64,000 bases of DNA. Origin: Sorex araneus. Taxonomy: Eukaryota; Chordata; Mammalia; Eulipotyphla; Soricidae. The translations under genes and the position numbers were made by a program. The notes under the pieces are model-generated. The model was not told the DNA's origin. It saw nothing but the letters and a program-made list of their open reading frames with translations, and did no database searches. The first letter of the stretch is position 1. Each line of letters begins with the position of its first letter. Shown piece by piece: positions 16,069 through 28,293 of the stretch. The stretch is taken from contig NC_073311.1 in NCBI RefSeq assembly GCF_027595985.1, forward strand, positions 49,566,963 to 49,630,962, read 5' to 3'.

Positions 16069-18250
16069 TATAAACTCATTTTTATGAGCCAATGCCCAAA
16101 TGTGAAATGGATCACTGCAATTTATAGACTTCCATTTGTACTAAATATAAGACCTACAACTTTACTTAGGGTATAGTAGAAGTAATCAATGATAATTTTC
16201 TAACTGAAATCAATCTTTAGTTAATTAAATTTAGACTAAAGTTAATCCCAGAGCTCTGGAAAAAGTAGTACTTAGGAAGACTGGGAAGTGGCGTGTATGT
16301 ATATCCACTATACCATATCTATATGCATTTACTGTGGACAATATTGTTGGCAACAAACAAATTACTATTTGTGAATTTGCAATCTGGGAATTTTCCCAGG
16401 TAAAATCTGAGGTCAATCCTCCTATGAATAAGACAAATAGACCCAAAAGACACCTCACTCCAGATTGGTAGTTGTCAGGTTTAATACATAGGAGACTTGT
16501 CTGCGTTAGCCACAGATAAAATTTCTGCACTGCTTAAGTAGTCTCAAAGTTTATATATAGACTTTCACAAGTTGAGTGATGTGATGTCAATAATTTATCA
16601 CTCTCTAAAGACTGAGTCTTGAAATGGCTTTGACTGTGGAAACTGAACAGAACACACATTCCAGGAAAGGGAGAGAGTGAGAAGACTCCCACAGCTCAAG
16701 GAAGGTCAACCAACAATCATGTTTCCTTGATGACTCTCTCCAAAGGTATTCTTAAAGGAAGAATAAATCAAACAACAAAGGGAAGAAGGAAGAAGCCTAT
16801 TTGTCCATTTAACATGAGAACTTGCTGTTTGATAAAACTTGAGTGGAGCTAGAACAGATCATGATAAAAAAAAATAGCCAGAGGTAGAAGACAAACACCA
16901 GGTGGTCTTATGCAACAGGTAAAGAAACAAATGAGAGTGATAGACAGTACATAAAGAAAACAAGCCTTTGAACTTTTAATTTAGAATGAGATAGGACCCA
17001 GGGAGAAAAGGAAGAGGAGAACTAAAAATGGCATTAGGCCATGTAGAAGGTCCAGGGAATTCTGGAGGTGCCAGAGCAGAGATAGTTCTGCACACAACGA
17101 GTGTAACTTAAATACCATGGTGCCTCGAATAAAAATAAAACATAAATTATTGTCTTCCAAAATGCCATCTGCTTTGCATTATCACTATCTGTTAAAGCAT
17201 TTTTTTCCAGAGGTTAAAAGAATCCCCCTACACCCCCTAAACCCCAGTCCCCAAACCCACTGGTCTGAGACCAATTTCTGTGGTTCCTGTGTTGGTGATA
17301 TATACTAAAGCTGAAGGCTATGCCCACTAGGCAAATGCCATTGTAAACAAATCTTCAGCTATGAAATCCCATTGTCCAACAAAAACACAAGAAATTCTCA
17401 TAGAAATAGGCTGAACCCTATAGAGGTCCTGTCTACCTTATGAGACCAGGGCAACCCCTAAGCCAGAAATCCCTCAGCCAGGGACACCCACACCCCCAGT
17501 ATCCTTCTGGAAATAGATCAAATCTGGCCTAATTTTCTAGCCACACCTCCCCATCGCCACCCCCACCCCAAGCCTCCTCTCAGTTTCCTCTTATGGGAGG
17601 TAGAGCATTTCTGAGAGCAACTGGAAAGGGAAATATCTGCCGTCCTTGTTAGAAGGATTCAGTTTTATGTTTTGAGATGTGAAGTCTCATAAGGGAAGCA
17701 AGACATCAAGTCTGATCAGTGAGTTGATATGTCTGGCTAGAGGCCGGATGGACTTCTCACCCACAGGAGTGTCCTGTTTCCCTTAATCTGACAATATGTA
17801 CACAGACTCTGGACCTGGACTTTGCCCTGACCATGGGTCTCAGCTTTTGTTCCTGGCGAGTACGTGGTTGGAAGCACCTCAGAGAGGGAAAGTTCAAGAC
17901 TCAAGGTACTTGCCTCGCACATGCCACTCACAGCTCCCCTTAGTGATGCCCAAGAAGCAACTGAGAGCAGCACCAGAGTCAAGAGCACTGTGAATGTGAC
18001 TTCCTTCCCCCAACCCTCATTCCCCTCCCCATACACTCATACACACACAAACCCCAAAACAGGAAAAGGGCATCCCAGAGAACAGGGTTCTGCCCTTTTA
18101 AAGCACCATTCCCCCACCCCACCCCCACTCAAACCCTTGGCCTTCCCTGGAATGGGAAACTATGAACTCCGCAAACCTCTAAACACCATTTCCCCAAACT
18201 GACAGGGTACAATTAAGGCAGGTATTCTATTTTTCTTTAGTTAAGGAAAA
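16069..18250. other. Unassigned non-coding region
   Basis: 2.2 kb with no recognised exon, SINE or L1. Confidence 0.35.
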
Positions 18251-18409
18251 CAGATTTCAAGGGGCCAGAGAGATATTGCATCTTTCTGCAATATCTTGTA
18301 TCAAGCTGGCACAGCTTGATATCACACATGGTCCCAAGTCTCACCAGGAATTATCCCTGAGCATAACCACATGTTCACAGAAACAAAATCAAACATTCTT
18401 TGTGACATC

Positions 18410-18716
18410 TGAACCATTTGGTGGTCTGAGTGATACTATAGCAAGTAAGACACTTTCATTTAATGTGCCAGCAAGGGGTGTGATCCTGGCAATTCATATG
18501 GTTCCTATTTCCACCAGGAGTGAACCTTGAACATAGAGCCTGGAATAAGCCCTGAGCATAGGTGGTTATGGATGGAAGGAAGGAAGGAAGGAAAGAAGGA
18601 AGGAAGGAAGGAAAGAAGGAAGGAAGGAAGGAAGGAAGGAAGGAAGGAAGGAAGGAAGGAAGGAAGGAAGGAAGGAAGGAAGGAAGGAAGGAAGGAAGAA
18701 AGGAAGGAAGGAAGGA
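18410..18716 (+). mobile_element. Diverged SINE with (GGAA)n tail
   Basis: SINE body (AATAAGCCCTGAGCATAGGT) followed by about 145 bp of GGAA repeat at 18572-18716. A second partial head lies at 18258-18290. Confidence 0.65.
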
Positions 18717-19590
18717 ATGCTTTGAAAAGAAGATCTGTGAGTGGCCTCAGGAGAGAAGGAGATTAAGTTGGCTGGAGAAGAGTGACCTAGGGCTGAGTGT
18801 GCCTTGGAGGTTGGATCACTCTCTCAGTAGCCCCAGAATCTGTAGTCCTCGATATGACCCACCCAGTCTGATATGGCAGCTCGCTGCTGCCTGGGTACTG
18901 GCTGCTCTGCTCAGGGCTCAAGGAGTCGATAGGGCCAGTGCAGGCTGAGCTGAGTCAAGGCCCAGGAGAACCTGCCTTTTCCCTGCCTTCCATGTTAACA
19001 AATGCTTACCCAGGTTCAGTGAAAAGTGTCATTGGAGATTGCAGACAGAGGAGATAGGAGAATAAAGGGCATCTTGAGGGCCTGGAAAATAGAGTGGGGC
19101 CTGTTTACTAGCTGTACATTCCTAGGATTGGTCATTCATAGGTGGGGCCATGTGTAGGTGGGACCACTCCAAGGTAGGGCTCTTATGCTGTCCTTAGGAT
19201 ACAGGCACCTGTTAATCCTCTGGGACAGGGAAGGAACAGCAGAGAGCCAGCCCTTCGAGGTTGCTAGAAGAAAAGCAGGCTCCCTTAACTGATGTTCCAC
19301 TCTCCGAGAGAAAGTGGAGATCGCAGTTAAGAGAAGCCAGCTAGACCTTTCATCTGCCTTAAGAACTGCCAAGTGGAGGTTTTGACCTTCTAAATGGTAG
19401 GTGGATGCCTGTTTTTTTATGATAGGGCTATAGGACTAGGATTCTAAAAACAAAGGAACAGATAAAAAGAGACCTTGAGTCTGGCAACACCTACTGCTCT
19501 TGTGCTGTGTGTATTACCCCAGGGATCCTAAATGATGCAGGAGTGGTGATGGTGGGTCTTTGTGCTGGTCCATGGTTCCCAAGTTTCTTC
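18717..19590. other. Unassigned non-coding region
   Basis: Moderately GC-rich, no recognised exon or repeat. Confidence 0.35.
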
Positions 19591-19593
19591 AGT

Positions 19594-19775
19594 ATTTTCT
19601 TTTTCTTTTTTCTTTTTAGGTTACACCCAGCGATGCTCAGGAGTTACTCCTGGTTTTTCACTCAGGAATTACTCCTGGTGGTGCTTGGGGAACCATATTG
19701 GACTCCAAGGATTGAACCCAGGTTGGCCGTGTGCAAGACAAACACTCTAACCACTGTAATATCACACCGGCTCTC
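19594..19775 (-). mobile_element. SINE
   Basis: T-rich tail, then GGTTACACCCAGCGATGCTC through ACTGTAATATCACACCGGCT on the - strand; head diverged. Confidence 0.85.
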
Positions 19776-20164
19776 CTCAGTAATTTCAAGAATGAAAATA
19801 CTGAGTAATGAAATGCTCAGACTCAGAATTAGAAAGTAGAAAAGCTTATTGGCAAGTAGAAGAGAGAGTAAAAGTAACTCCCCATGGCCGGAGGTGCAGG
19901 GGAAATCTTAGTATAGGGTTAAGTTAACTGTGGCTCTTTCTGTTGGAGGTTGTCTGTGTTACAGAGAATACAGTGAAGTTAAATGTAAGCATTTGTTGTG
20001 AAGGCCCCTTTAATAAAAATTGGGTTCTGCATTTCTTATCAATGGACAAGAATGCTAGAGAGAATGCAAAGGTCCAGCAGATCCTTGCCTGGCCTTTGCC
20101 TTGGGTTTTGCCCATCATCTTAGTCTCCAGGTGAGCCTAAGCTCTGGGGAATAATTTTTTTGTC

Positions 20165-20400
20165 TTACAATTGTTAACTCCCTGAGTATCTCTCCTGCAC
20201 GGGCAGAGCCTGGCAAGCTATCCATGGCATATTCGATATGTCAAAAACAGTAATGATAGGTCTCATTCCCCTCACTCTGAGAGAGCCTCCAATCATTGAG
20301 AAAGGTGAGTAAGGAGAGGCTGCTATAATCTCAGGGCTAAGAGGAATAGATATTACTGGTGCCTGCTCTAGTAAATCGACAAACAACGGGATGACATGGG
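20165..20400 (+). mobile_element. SINE of the second body type, diverged
   Basis: Carries GGCAGAGCCTGGCAAGCTAT, ATGTCAAAAACAGTAATGAT and ATTACTGGTGCCTGCTCTAG, the body seen at 45.5, 56.7 and 57.1 kb. Confidence 0.75.
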
Positions 20401-20881
20401 TACAGTGTACTCTCTGTTTATCAGAAAAAGTTCAGGAATTTGCAGGAAGTCAAAAATGTAGGATGGAACAGTCAAAAATGGGTCTGCTCACAACAACTGA
20501 CAAGGCTAAACTGAGGCTTCCTGTCTCATTAGAAGGGGATGACTTCCTCTGGGTAGTCTTCATTCTTTAAGGTTGTGTTACAGTTTCTCCTGAAGCCCGT
20601 AAAGTCTCTGTCACGTTCAACTCCAAATACTTAATGACATGGAAAATTGGAGGAGGCCTGTATCGGGCATTTTCCAGGAGGCTGATCTCAGGAGTGTCTG
20701 CTTTGTCTCTGAGCTGGGATTTTTCAACTCCTAGAATTCCCTTGGCGTCTCCCTTTTCAGCTGTATGCAAAACTGGAGGACAGTGAATAGGGCCCTTGTG
20801 TGTTCCCCACCTGCTCACAAAGGATCACTGCCCCCTGCAGGATGCCCAAGATCTTGAAAAGGATTTTGTAAACACAATTTT

Positions 20882-20916
<35 letters not shown>

Positions 20917-21205
20917 TTCAGTTGATTCAGACAGGAAAGTAAATATTGTCTCTTTTCAGTTCTGACCAGAGACGGTAAACTGTGAAGTTGGCTTTTTTTA
21001 AGGTAAAAGCAACTCACATTTTAAAACCATAAAATGTTCATCAGCTTTATTTTGTTTCCAACCTGCCTGCTTAATTTGGTACTATCATCCCTCTCTCTTC
21101 TGGGTCTGATGTATTCAGGAAAGGCTTGGAAAATATTAATGTTCTAACTTTATTCTAATTTACAGGAAGTGTATAAAAACAGAATTCCAGTTTAAATGAA
21201 AATAA
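20401..21205. other. Unassigned region with a (GT)n microsatellite
   Basis: The GT repeat lies at about 20887-20914. The rest is unassigned. Confidence 0.4.
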
Positions 21206-21209
21206 ACGG

Positions 21210-22034
21210 TTTCAGGTCCAGAGTGATAGTATGTTGGGTTGGAAATTTACTTTGCAGGTGACTGATCTGGGTTCAATCCTTGGCATCCCATATGGTGCCC
21301 TGAGCACCTCTAGGACTAATTCCTGAGTGAAGAGCCAGGAATAACTGCTGAGTATTGCCAGTGTGACCCAAAAACCAAAAGAGAAAGAGAGAGACAGAGA
21401 GAGGGGGATAGAGAGAGAGCAGAGAGAGGGAGGGGAAGAGAGAGGGAGTGAGTGTTAGGGGTGGCAGATCTCTGCCCGGGGGAGGCTCGGAGAAACAAAA
21501 GAACAAAACCAAGACAACTCCTTCTGCAAAAGCATGGGGTTTATTCAAGCCAATATAGCTATATTGGGACCTTCAACTGTGCCTGAATAGCGTGGCATAG
21601 CCGAAGGCCCCCAAACTCAAAAAGCAGAGAGCTGTTTTTATACCCTTTTGGGGGAGAAAAGAAAATCTCACATATCAAAGGGAATCAACATTTGTTGACT
21701 GTTAACTGTTTCCCTGCAAATGTTTGCTTACAGTTCTTAGGGCAGTTTGTTGACCCATTTGGTGAGTTTCCTGCCCAGGTAGGTCTCGAAAACATCTTTC
21801 AAAGTAGCTAAACAGTTACAAAGGCAAATTTAACCCTTAACCTGCCCTCCTCTTCATGAGAAAGGGAGGGAAAGAGAGAGGAAGGGAGAGAAGGAGGGAG
21901 AGAGAGGGAAGAGGGAGAGAGAGAAAGAGAGAGAGGGAGGGAGAGAAAGAGAGGGGGAGGTAGAGAACGCAGGAGAGAGGGAGGGAGAGAGAGGAAAAGG
22001 AGAGAAAGAGGGAGGGAGAGAGAGATGGTGTGGC
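21210..22034 (+). mobile_element. SINE with long (GA)n tail, split by an LTR
   Basis: SINE body CCATATGGTGCCCTGAGCAC to GTGTGACCCAAAAACC, then GA-rich tail 21378-21452; the same tail resumes at 21857-22034 after the LTR. Confidence 0.75.
21453..21856 (-). mobile_element. Solo LTR of an ERV1-type endogenous retrovirus
   Basis: 404 bp beginning TG and ending CA on the - strand, with a TATAAAA box, AATAAA in CTTGAATAAACC and the end CACCCCTAACA. Flanked by a perfect 4-bp duplication TGAG (21449-21452, 21857-21860). No internal viral genes are present. Confidence 0.85.
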
Positions 22035-24840
22035 AAGAGAGTGAGAAAGAGAGTGAGAATGAGAATGAGAATAGACTATTTCAATTTTCTTTAAATGCCA
22101 CACACTAGGAAGTGAAACGGAAACGTAATTTGACCCGAGCAAGGACTCAGCCAATGAACAGGCTGCTGCACTATAGCCAGTTTCTCTCCTCAGGGAGTTA
22201 CCCTGTTCTTCTCAGATATAGTCCATTTTCTTCAGGATTGTTACAATTTTAGTCTCCAGATCTCATTTTAGCAAGTCTACTCTTTTTCTCTAAAGCAGAT
22301 GGTTGTACTGGCGGCACAGCCTAATTTGAGGGAGACCCCGATATTTGATCCCTTAATTCAAGTTCCTTCCCTGCAGGATGCAGCTGCTGTCGACAAAGAG
22401 GAGACAATGGTGGTGGAGGACTCACCAAAAGAAATGCAGAAATGTTGTTACTTACCGGAACATCACAGATGCTTGCTTTTCAGTGGAAAGGAACAATTTG
22501 GTAATGTAAAGTTGTTGCAAAGAACAAAAACATGGAGTGGGGGTTGGGCCAACAGTGGGAGAAGGAGAGGGAGAGGAGAGGGAGAGGGAAACAGAGAGGG
22601 CTCTTTTGTATCCTAGAGGGACAGCAAACTAATACCATGTATTTCATAATATGTGAACTAATATATTTGCCTGTCAAAACCGGTTCTTAGGGGGTCTAAA
22701 TATTTTCTAACTTATTAATAGACAGTGGAAGGCAGAGGGTTGGTCTTTTGAAATTAGGAATGATAGGCTGAACCTAGCCATTACCAAATAACTTAGCATT
22801 TAAAACTTTTTAAACTTTTTTTTATGGTACCACAGACCAAATTGAGAAACTCACACATATAAAGCACACCCTCTACTATTGAGCTATATTCCCCTTACCT
22901 GTTTTAGGTTTAGAGCAAATTTGACTTGAAAGATGAAGAACATAATGATGTGTGCTTGTTTTCCAGTCTGAAAGGAATGGTATGTTTTACTGAAATTCTA
23001 GCTGTTGAAAAGCACATTTCTTTCTTTTTTCTTTCTCCACTCTCCCTGAATTTTATTCTTTTTTTTTAGGGGGGTGACATACACCATTGTATTCCCATAA
23101 AATAGGGTTTGTATTTAATCACAACTTAATTAAAAATGATATTGTTTATCAATTAAGATAAAGTTTCACTAACTAAAGCAATTTGACCAATTAGGATGTC
23201 ATACTTATTAAATTAAACTGACTGGTAAGAATGTTTCACATGAGAAAAGTGAATTTTGAACTGTTTTTGGATTATGAAACGAACATTTATATTAGAAAAA
23301 TATTTAGTTCGTTTCTTTGTTCTTTTGAGAGGTAGAGGCTGATGCCATATTCCCAACTAGAAATCCAGTGGTTATGGTGTCAGAGTGCAATATAGGTGGC
23401 ATATGGCTTTGAAGGAGATTGGGAGAGGACAGTCCTGGTGGGAGAAGAGAAATAAGAGAGGAGTGGAGCATGATGCTGGGGGAGACATTCGATTCAGGGA
23501 AATAAAGGAGAAAAGAAAGGGAGGTTTTGGGAGATCTTCTCCGACTAGAACTGAGGTCAAAACTTTTGTGATACCAAGAGATCCATGTGAAAAGCATTAG
23601 TTGAAGGAAAGTGAGCAGGAACTTTATTTTAAGTATGATTTTAACTTCATTACAGTGACTTGGAATCACGAGGGGAAGAGAGCATGAGGGGGGTCCTATG
23701 GGTCTTATTCCAGCAGCAAACTGCTTTTTGCTGATTCTCAAAATGAACTATTAAAGGCAGATATGCCCAGTATCAGTGCTTTAATGCTTTTCGAAACTTG
23801 GGGGTAACCCATAGTTTAGGGGTCTGTGTGGAGGAGAGAAGGCTGATTGTTGACAATTGCTCAACAAACTTTGAGCAAACAATTGTGACCATGATTCATT
23901 CTTCCTTTTGCTTGGTGCTGGGTGACATTTTCTTTTTCCCCACCAGAATTTAGACTGTTGCCAGATTTTAGTGCTAAAGAATAAAGGTTTTATGTTTCTA
24001 TGCAGGTTTTTGAGTAAAGTTAGGCTTTATTTCTCCTGTATGAATACCAAACATAGGGTTGATTTTTATATCAAGATGTGATATCATGCTAAGGTTAGCA
24101 CATGCTAGTTTGTATTTACTGCACCAAACGGCAAAGCTGCCTTTACGGAGTGGCTGGCTGTACCATCTTATCTTTCCAACATCAGTGCACGAGAATTTCA
24201 ATTCTCCACTTGGTTCTTTATTTTGTTTTCTCTCTTAATAGGCAGATAGAGGAAACTCAGATTTTAATTAGCATTTCTTCAATTCATGCTATCTTGAGCA
24301 CATTTTTATGCGCTAATTTATCCTTTATGCATCTTCAATTTTATATTAAGATACACAAACTGGGTGATTCAAAACTCATGTTCAGCTTGTGTATTTCTCT
24401 TATTTTGAGTTTTTTTTGTTTTTAATATAGTCTAGATATAGGTTTTCACCACATCTTTATCAACAGTGTGCTTATTCTCCAGACTAGTAGCTCTAAACCT
24501 GCTTGTAGCTTTTGATTGGAATCTTCCTACTAATGAGTGACAGGAAGCATTTTCATGTACCTGATGGCCATCTGCATGTCCTTGAGACTCTGGGGAACTA
24601 ATCCCTGACCTGACAGAGGAGGCATTTGTCTCATTGCTGATCTTCACACCTGACTTTTCTACTTTTTCCTGTTTCTTTCCATCTTCCTGAACTCCTTTGC
24701 GTATAGCTGTCGGATTTTCTATGGGTGAGATTCTATTTCTTTTATTTCAGACCCTCTTTGATTCATGGTAATAGCTTATGGGTCATGACCTTTTGTTAAA
24801 GGGATTGGCAATAGGGAAATTGTTCTGTAGCAGAAGTGGG
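22035..24840. other. Unassigned non-coding region
   Basis: 2.8 kb without a recognised SINE or L1. I looked for a CLEC2 exon 1 on the + strand and found none I can support. Confidence 0.35.
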
Positions 24841-25560
24841 CAGTAGATTTTTTTTAATTTTTTTTTAAATTTTACATTATTTATTATACTTCTTTTTAAA
24901 ATTTTTTTTAATTTTATTTTTTAAGTAGTGAGTCACCGTGAGGGTACAGATACAAATTTTTGTGCTTGTGTTTCCCTCATACAGTGTTCATGAGCCCATC
25001 CCTCCACCAGTGTCCATTCTCCACCACCAATGAACCCAGTATCCCTCCCACCCCCCAATCCCATCCCCCATTACTGCACCCTGCCTCTGTGGCAGGGCAT
25101 TTCATTTTGTTCTCTCTCTCCTTTTGGGTGTTGTGGTTTGCAACAGGGGTATTGAGTGGGAATTGTGTTCAGTCTTTAGTCTACTTTCAGCATGTATCTC
25201 CCTTCCCACACGAGCTCTCCAATCACATTTTACTTTACCCTTCTCTATCTGGGCTGCCTTTCCCCCAGCATGTGAGGCCACCTTCCAAGACATGGAACCC
25301 ATCTCCTGCTATTATATACTACTATTCTTGGGTGTTAGTCTCCTACTCTGTTGTTTTATATCCCAGAGATGAGTGCAATCTTTCTATGTCTGTGCCTCTC
25401 TTTCTGACTCATTTCACTTAGCATGATACTTTCCATGCTGATCCACCTGTATGCAAGTTTCATAACTTAAACTTTCTAGCAGCTGCATAGTATTCCATTG
25501 TGTAGATGTACCAGTTTCTTTAACCAGTCATCTGTTCTTGGGCACTAGGGTTTTTTCCAG

Positions 25561-26055
25561 ATTTTTTTCTGTTCTCATTTCTTCCTGTATTTTCTTAGTG
25601 GTCCTTCCCACGGTTGTGTTCATATCCTCCCTTAGTTTATTGGTTTTTCATTCCATAGTTGTGTTCATATCCTCCCTTAGTTTATTGGTTGTCTGTTCCA
25701 TGGTTCCTTTGAGTTCCTCAACCATGTTCACAATTTCTTCTCTGAATTCTTTATCTGAGAGGAGGTTGTATTTGTGGGCGACCTCTATTGAGGCTTCTGG
25801 AATCCCTTCATTTTCTCTTTGTGGTGTTTTTTTTCGATGTTTCTTCATGTTGTTTTGGAATGATAGAGGAGAAACCTTCCGATTCTCTATCTCTATTCCC
25901 TCTTGCTACAGGAGGGGATTCTAGGTGAGCTAAATCGATAATGGTATTCTTTGCCCCCTTGTAAAATAGTTCCTTACATTACTGCGCTCTTCCTAGTTTG
26001 TGTAGGGTATCTAGTCACGGCTTGAGGCTATGATCTCTTCATGAGGGCTTTGTGT
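25561..26055 (-). pseudogene. Second L1 ORF1 N-terminal piece
   Basis: Reads MKKHRKKTPQRENEGIPEAS and NMVEELKGTMEQTTNKLRED on the - strand, an ORF1 start region like that at 29819-30120. It sits between ORF2 endonuclease and ORF2/3' UTR sequence, out of normal order, and contains a 46-bp internal tandem duplication (TGTTCATATCCTCCCTTAGT repeated). Confidence 0.7.
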
Positions 26056-26059
26056 ACTT

Positions 26060-26850
26060 TCTTGTATTCCTGAGACTTTTTGTGGAATTGGGAATTTAGT
26101 GCATTGTGGTCTGAAAAGATGGTTGATACAATTTCTATTTTTCAGTTCTATTGAGGTATGTTTTTTGGCCCAGTACATGGTCTATTTTGTAAAATGTTCC
26201 ATGTACACTGGAAAAGAATGTGTATTCTTTCTTTGTGGGGTGTAAAGTCCTATATAGGTCTATTAGACCTCTCTCTTCAATTTCTTTCTTCAGAGTCAGT
26301 GTTTCCTTGCTGAGTTTTGCTCTTGTCGATCTACCCAGTGGTGATAATGCAGTGTTGAAGTCTCCAACTACTTTTGTGCTGCTAGTGATGTCCTCTTTAA
26401 AGTCTGTTAGGAGTTGTTTTAAGTATTTAGCCAGTCGTTCATTAGGTGCGTATACGTTCAAGAGTGTGATTTCTTCCTGTTGTATATATCACTTGATGAA
26501 TAGAAAATGACCGTCACTGTCCCTTCTAATCTTTTTCAGCCTGAAATCTATGTTGTTAGATACTAGTATGGCCACCCCAGCTTTCTTGAGGGAGTTGTTT
26601 GCCTGCAGGATTGTTCTCCATCCTTTGACTTTGAGTCTGTGTTTGCTCTGACTGTTCCGGTTTGCTTCTTGCAGGCAACAGAATGTGGGTTTAGTTTCTG
26701 GATCCATTTTGCACTCTGTGTTTCTTAATAGGTGCATTTAGGCCATTGACATTGAGAGAGATTATTGTCATGGGGTTTTGTGTCATTTTTCTGTGGGGTT
26801 TGTTGTTCTTGTAGGGTTTTTTGTTGTCTTACAATAGCCACTTTAGTCCT
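26060..26850 (-). pseudogene. L1 ORF2 endonuclease fragment
   Basis: Open pieces read CLQEANRNSQSKHRLKVKGW, AGVAILVSNNIDF, MNVYAPNERLAKYLKQLL and VVGDFNTALSPLGRS, all from the N-terminal APE-type endonuclease of L1 ORF2. A frameshift or stop separates them, and the reading breaks at about 26060 without reaching reverse transcriptase. Confidence 0.85.
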
Positions 26851-27008
26851 TCTTTTAAGTTTGGTTTTGAGCCTATGAAGTTCCTGAGCTGTTGTTTATC
26901 GGTGAAGTAGTGTATGGTTCCTTCGAGTTTGAGTGAAAGTTTAGCCGGATAAAGTATTCTTGGTGAGGCGTTCATTTCATTGAGTTTTTTCACTATGTCC
27001 CACCATTG

Positions 27009-27662
27009 TCACTGGGCTCGGAGGGTTTCCTCTAATAGGTCTGCTGTAAATCTAAGGGGTGCTCCTTTGTATGTGATTTCCTTCTTTGACCTTGCTGCTC
27101 TTAGAATTGTGTCTCTATCCACAGCATCTATCATTGTGACTATAATATGCTTGAAGTTTTTTTTATTCAGGTCTCTTTTTGCTGGTACTCTACGGGCTCC
27201 TTGGATCTGAATGCCTGCCTTCTCCAGTTCTGGGAATTTCTTAGCAATGATGTCTTTAACTGTGCTTTTTTCATTGGGGTTATTTCCCTGTGCCTCTGGT
27301 GCTCCAATGATCCTTATGTTGTTCCTCTTGAGGTCATCCCCTAGGACTGTGATTCGCTCTAGAGCCATTTTGAGGTCTTTTGCCATTGTTTGTTGCTGTC
27401 TGTAAGCTTTGTGCAGCTCATCTTCAAGCTCACTGATTCTGTCTTCAGCTGTAGCCATTCTACTGTTGAGGGCTCCTGCTGAGATTTTTAATTCATCTAC
27501 TGATTCCTTTATCTGTGTGACTTCTGTTCGTAGCTTTGAAATTTCTGCTCTCAATTCTTCCTGCATTTTCTTGGTGTTTCGTTCCGATGCTTCATTTATA
27601 TCCTGCCTTAATTTGTTGGATGTCTGTTCCATGGTTGCTTGGGGTACATCAACTCTCCTCAA
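27009..27662 (-). pseudogene. L1 ORF1 protein fragment
   Basis: 217 open codons: a coiled-coil part (EISKLRTEVTQIKESVDELK), then RIIGAPE, the region of the RNA-binding domain, and a C-terminal part (RDTILRAARSKKEITYKG). This is the RNA chaperone of L1. Its N-terminal end is cut by the half-L1 insertion; a piece of that end lies at 29819-30120. Confidence 0.85.
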
Positions 27663-28293
27663 GATTTCCTCTGACCCTCTGTGCCTAAAGACTTATTCCA
27701 TAGGCCTTCTAACCGATTTTGGCATCCAGAGCAGCTTCTTACAGAAATGCACTGGGACTGTGAGCTGGGCTACAACTCCACGCTGCCCGGGGATGGATCT
27801 TTCCTGTCCATCCTGTTTTTCTGCACTGAAAATGGCGGCGGCAGCAATATCCACGCGGTGAGAGCCACCTTCTAAGACTCCTAACCCAGAGGTTTTTACA
27901 CTTTGGGGCTCCTAGGCAATCATGGGAAGTGGGTTTTACCGGCATGCCCTTGGCCCAGATAAATTCGGAGCTGCTGAGAGCGAAACGAACCCTCTGCGCC
28001 TAAAGACTTTGATTCCAGAGGCCTAACACATTTTGGCATCCAGAGCAGCTTCTTACAGCAATTCACTGGGACTGTGAGCTGGGCTATGGAATTTCTGGCT
28101 GAATTTTCCCTGGATTTTATACAGAAATCCAAGACTGTGCGGCCGCGGCAGCAGCTGCGCAACTTAACATCTCTTAGTTGTCAGCAATGTGAAACGGTTC
28201 CTTTTTAGCAGGTCTGACTTTGGGGGGAAACTCCAAACAATAACAGTGAGTTTTTTGTTGAAATATTGAAGGTAATCAAAGTAGCAGCCATTT

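Noticed and set aside
18527-18948. Lysine/glutamate/glycine-rich frames
   Set aside because: They are translations of the (GGAA)n repeat.
22299-22616. Possible CLEC2 exon 1 (MVVEDSPKEMQKCC) on the + strand
   Set aside because: No donor gives the required phase, and the sequence has no similarity to known CLEC2 tails beyond composition.
23304-23741. 145-residue open frame on the - strand
   Set aside because: No domain, no splice sites and no match that I can recognise.
24960-25421. 153-residue open frame on the + strand
   Set aside because: It is the antisense of an L1 3' UTR, like similar shorter frames at each L1 3' end.
27409-27861. 150-residue open frame on the + strand
   Set aside because: It is antisense to L1 ORF1 and runs into the half-L1; no homology of its own.
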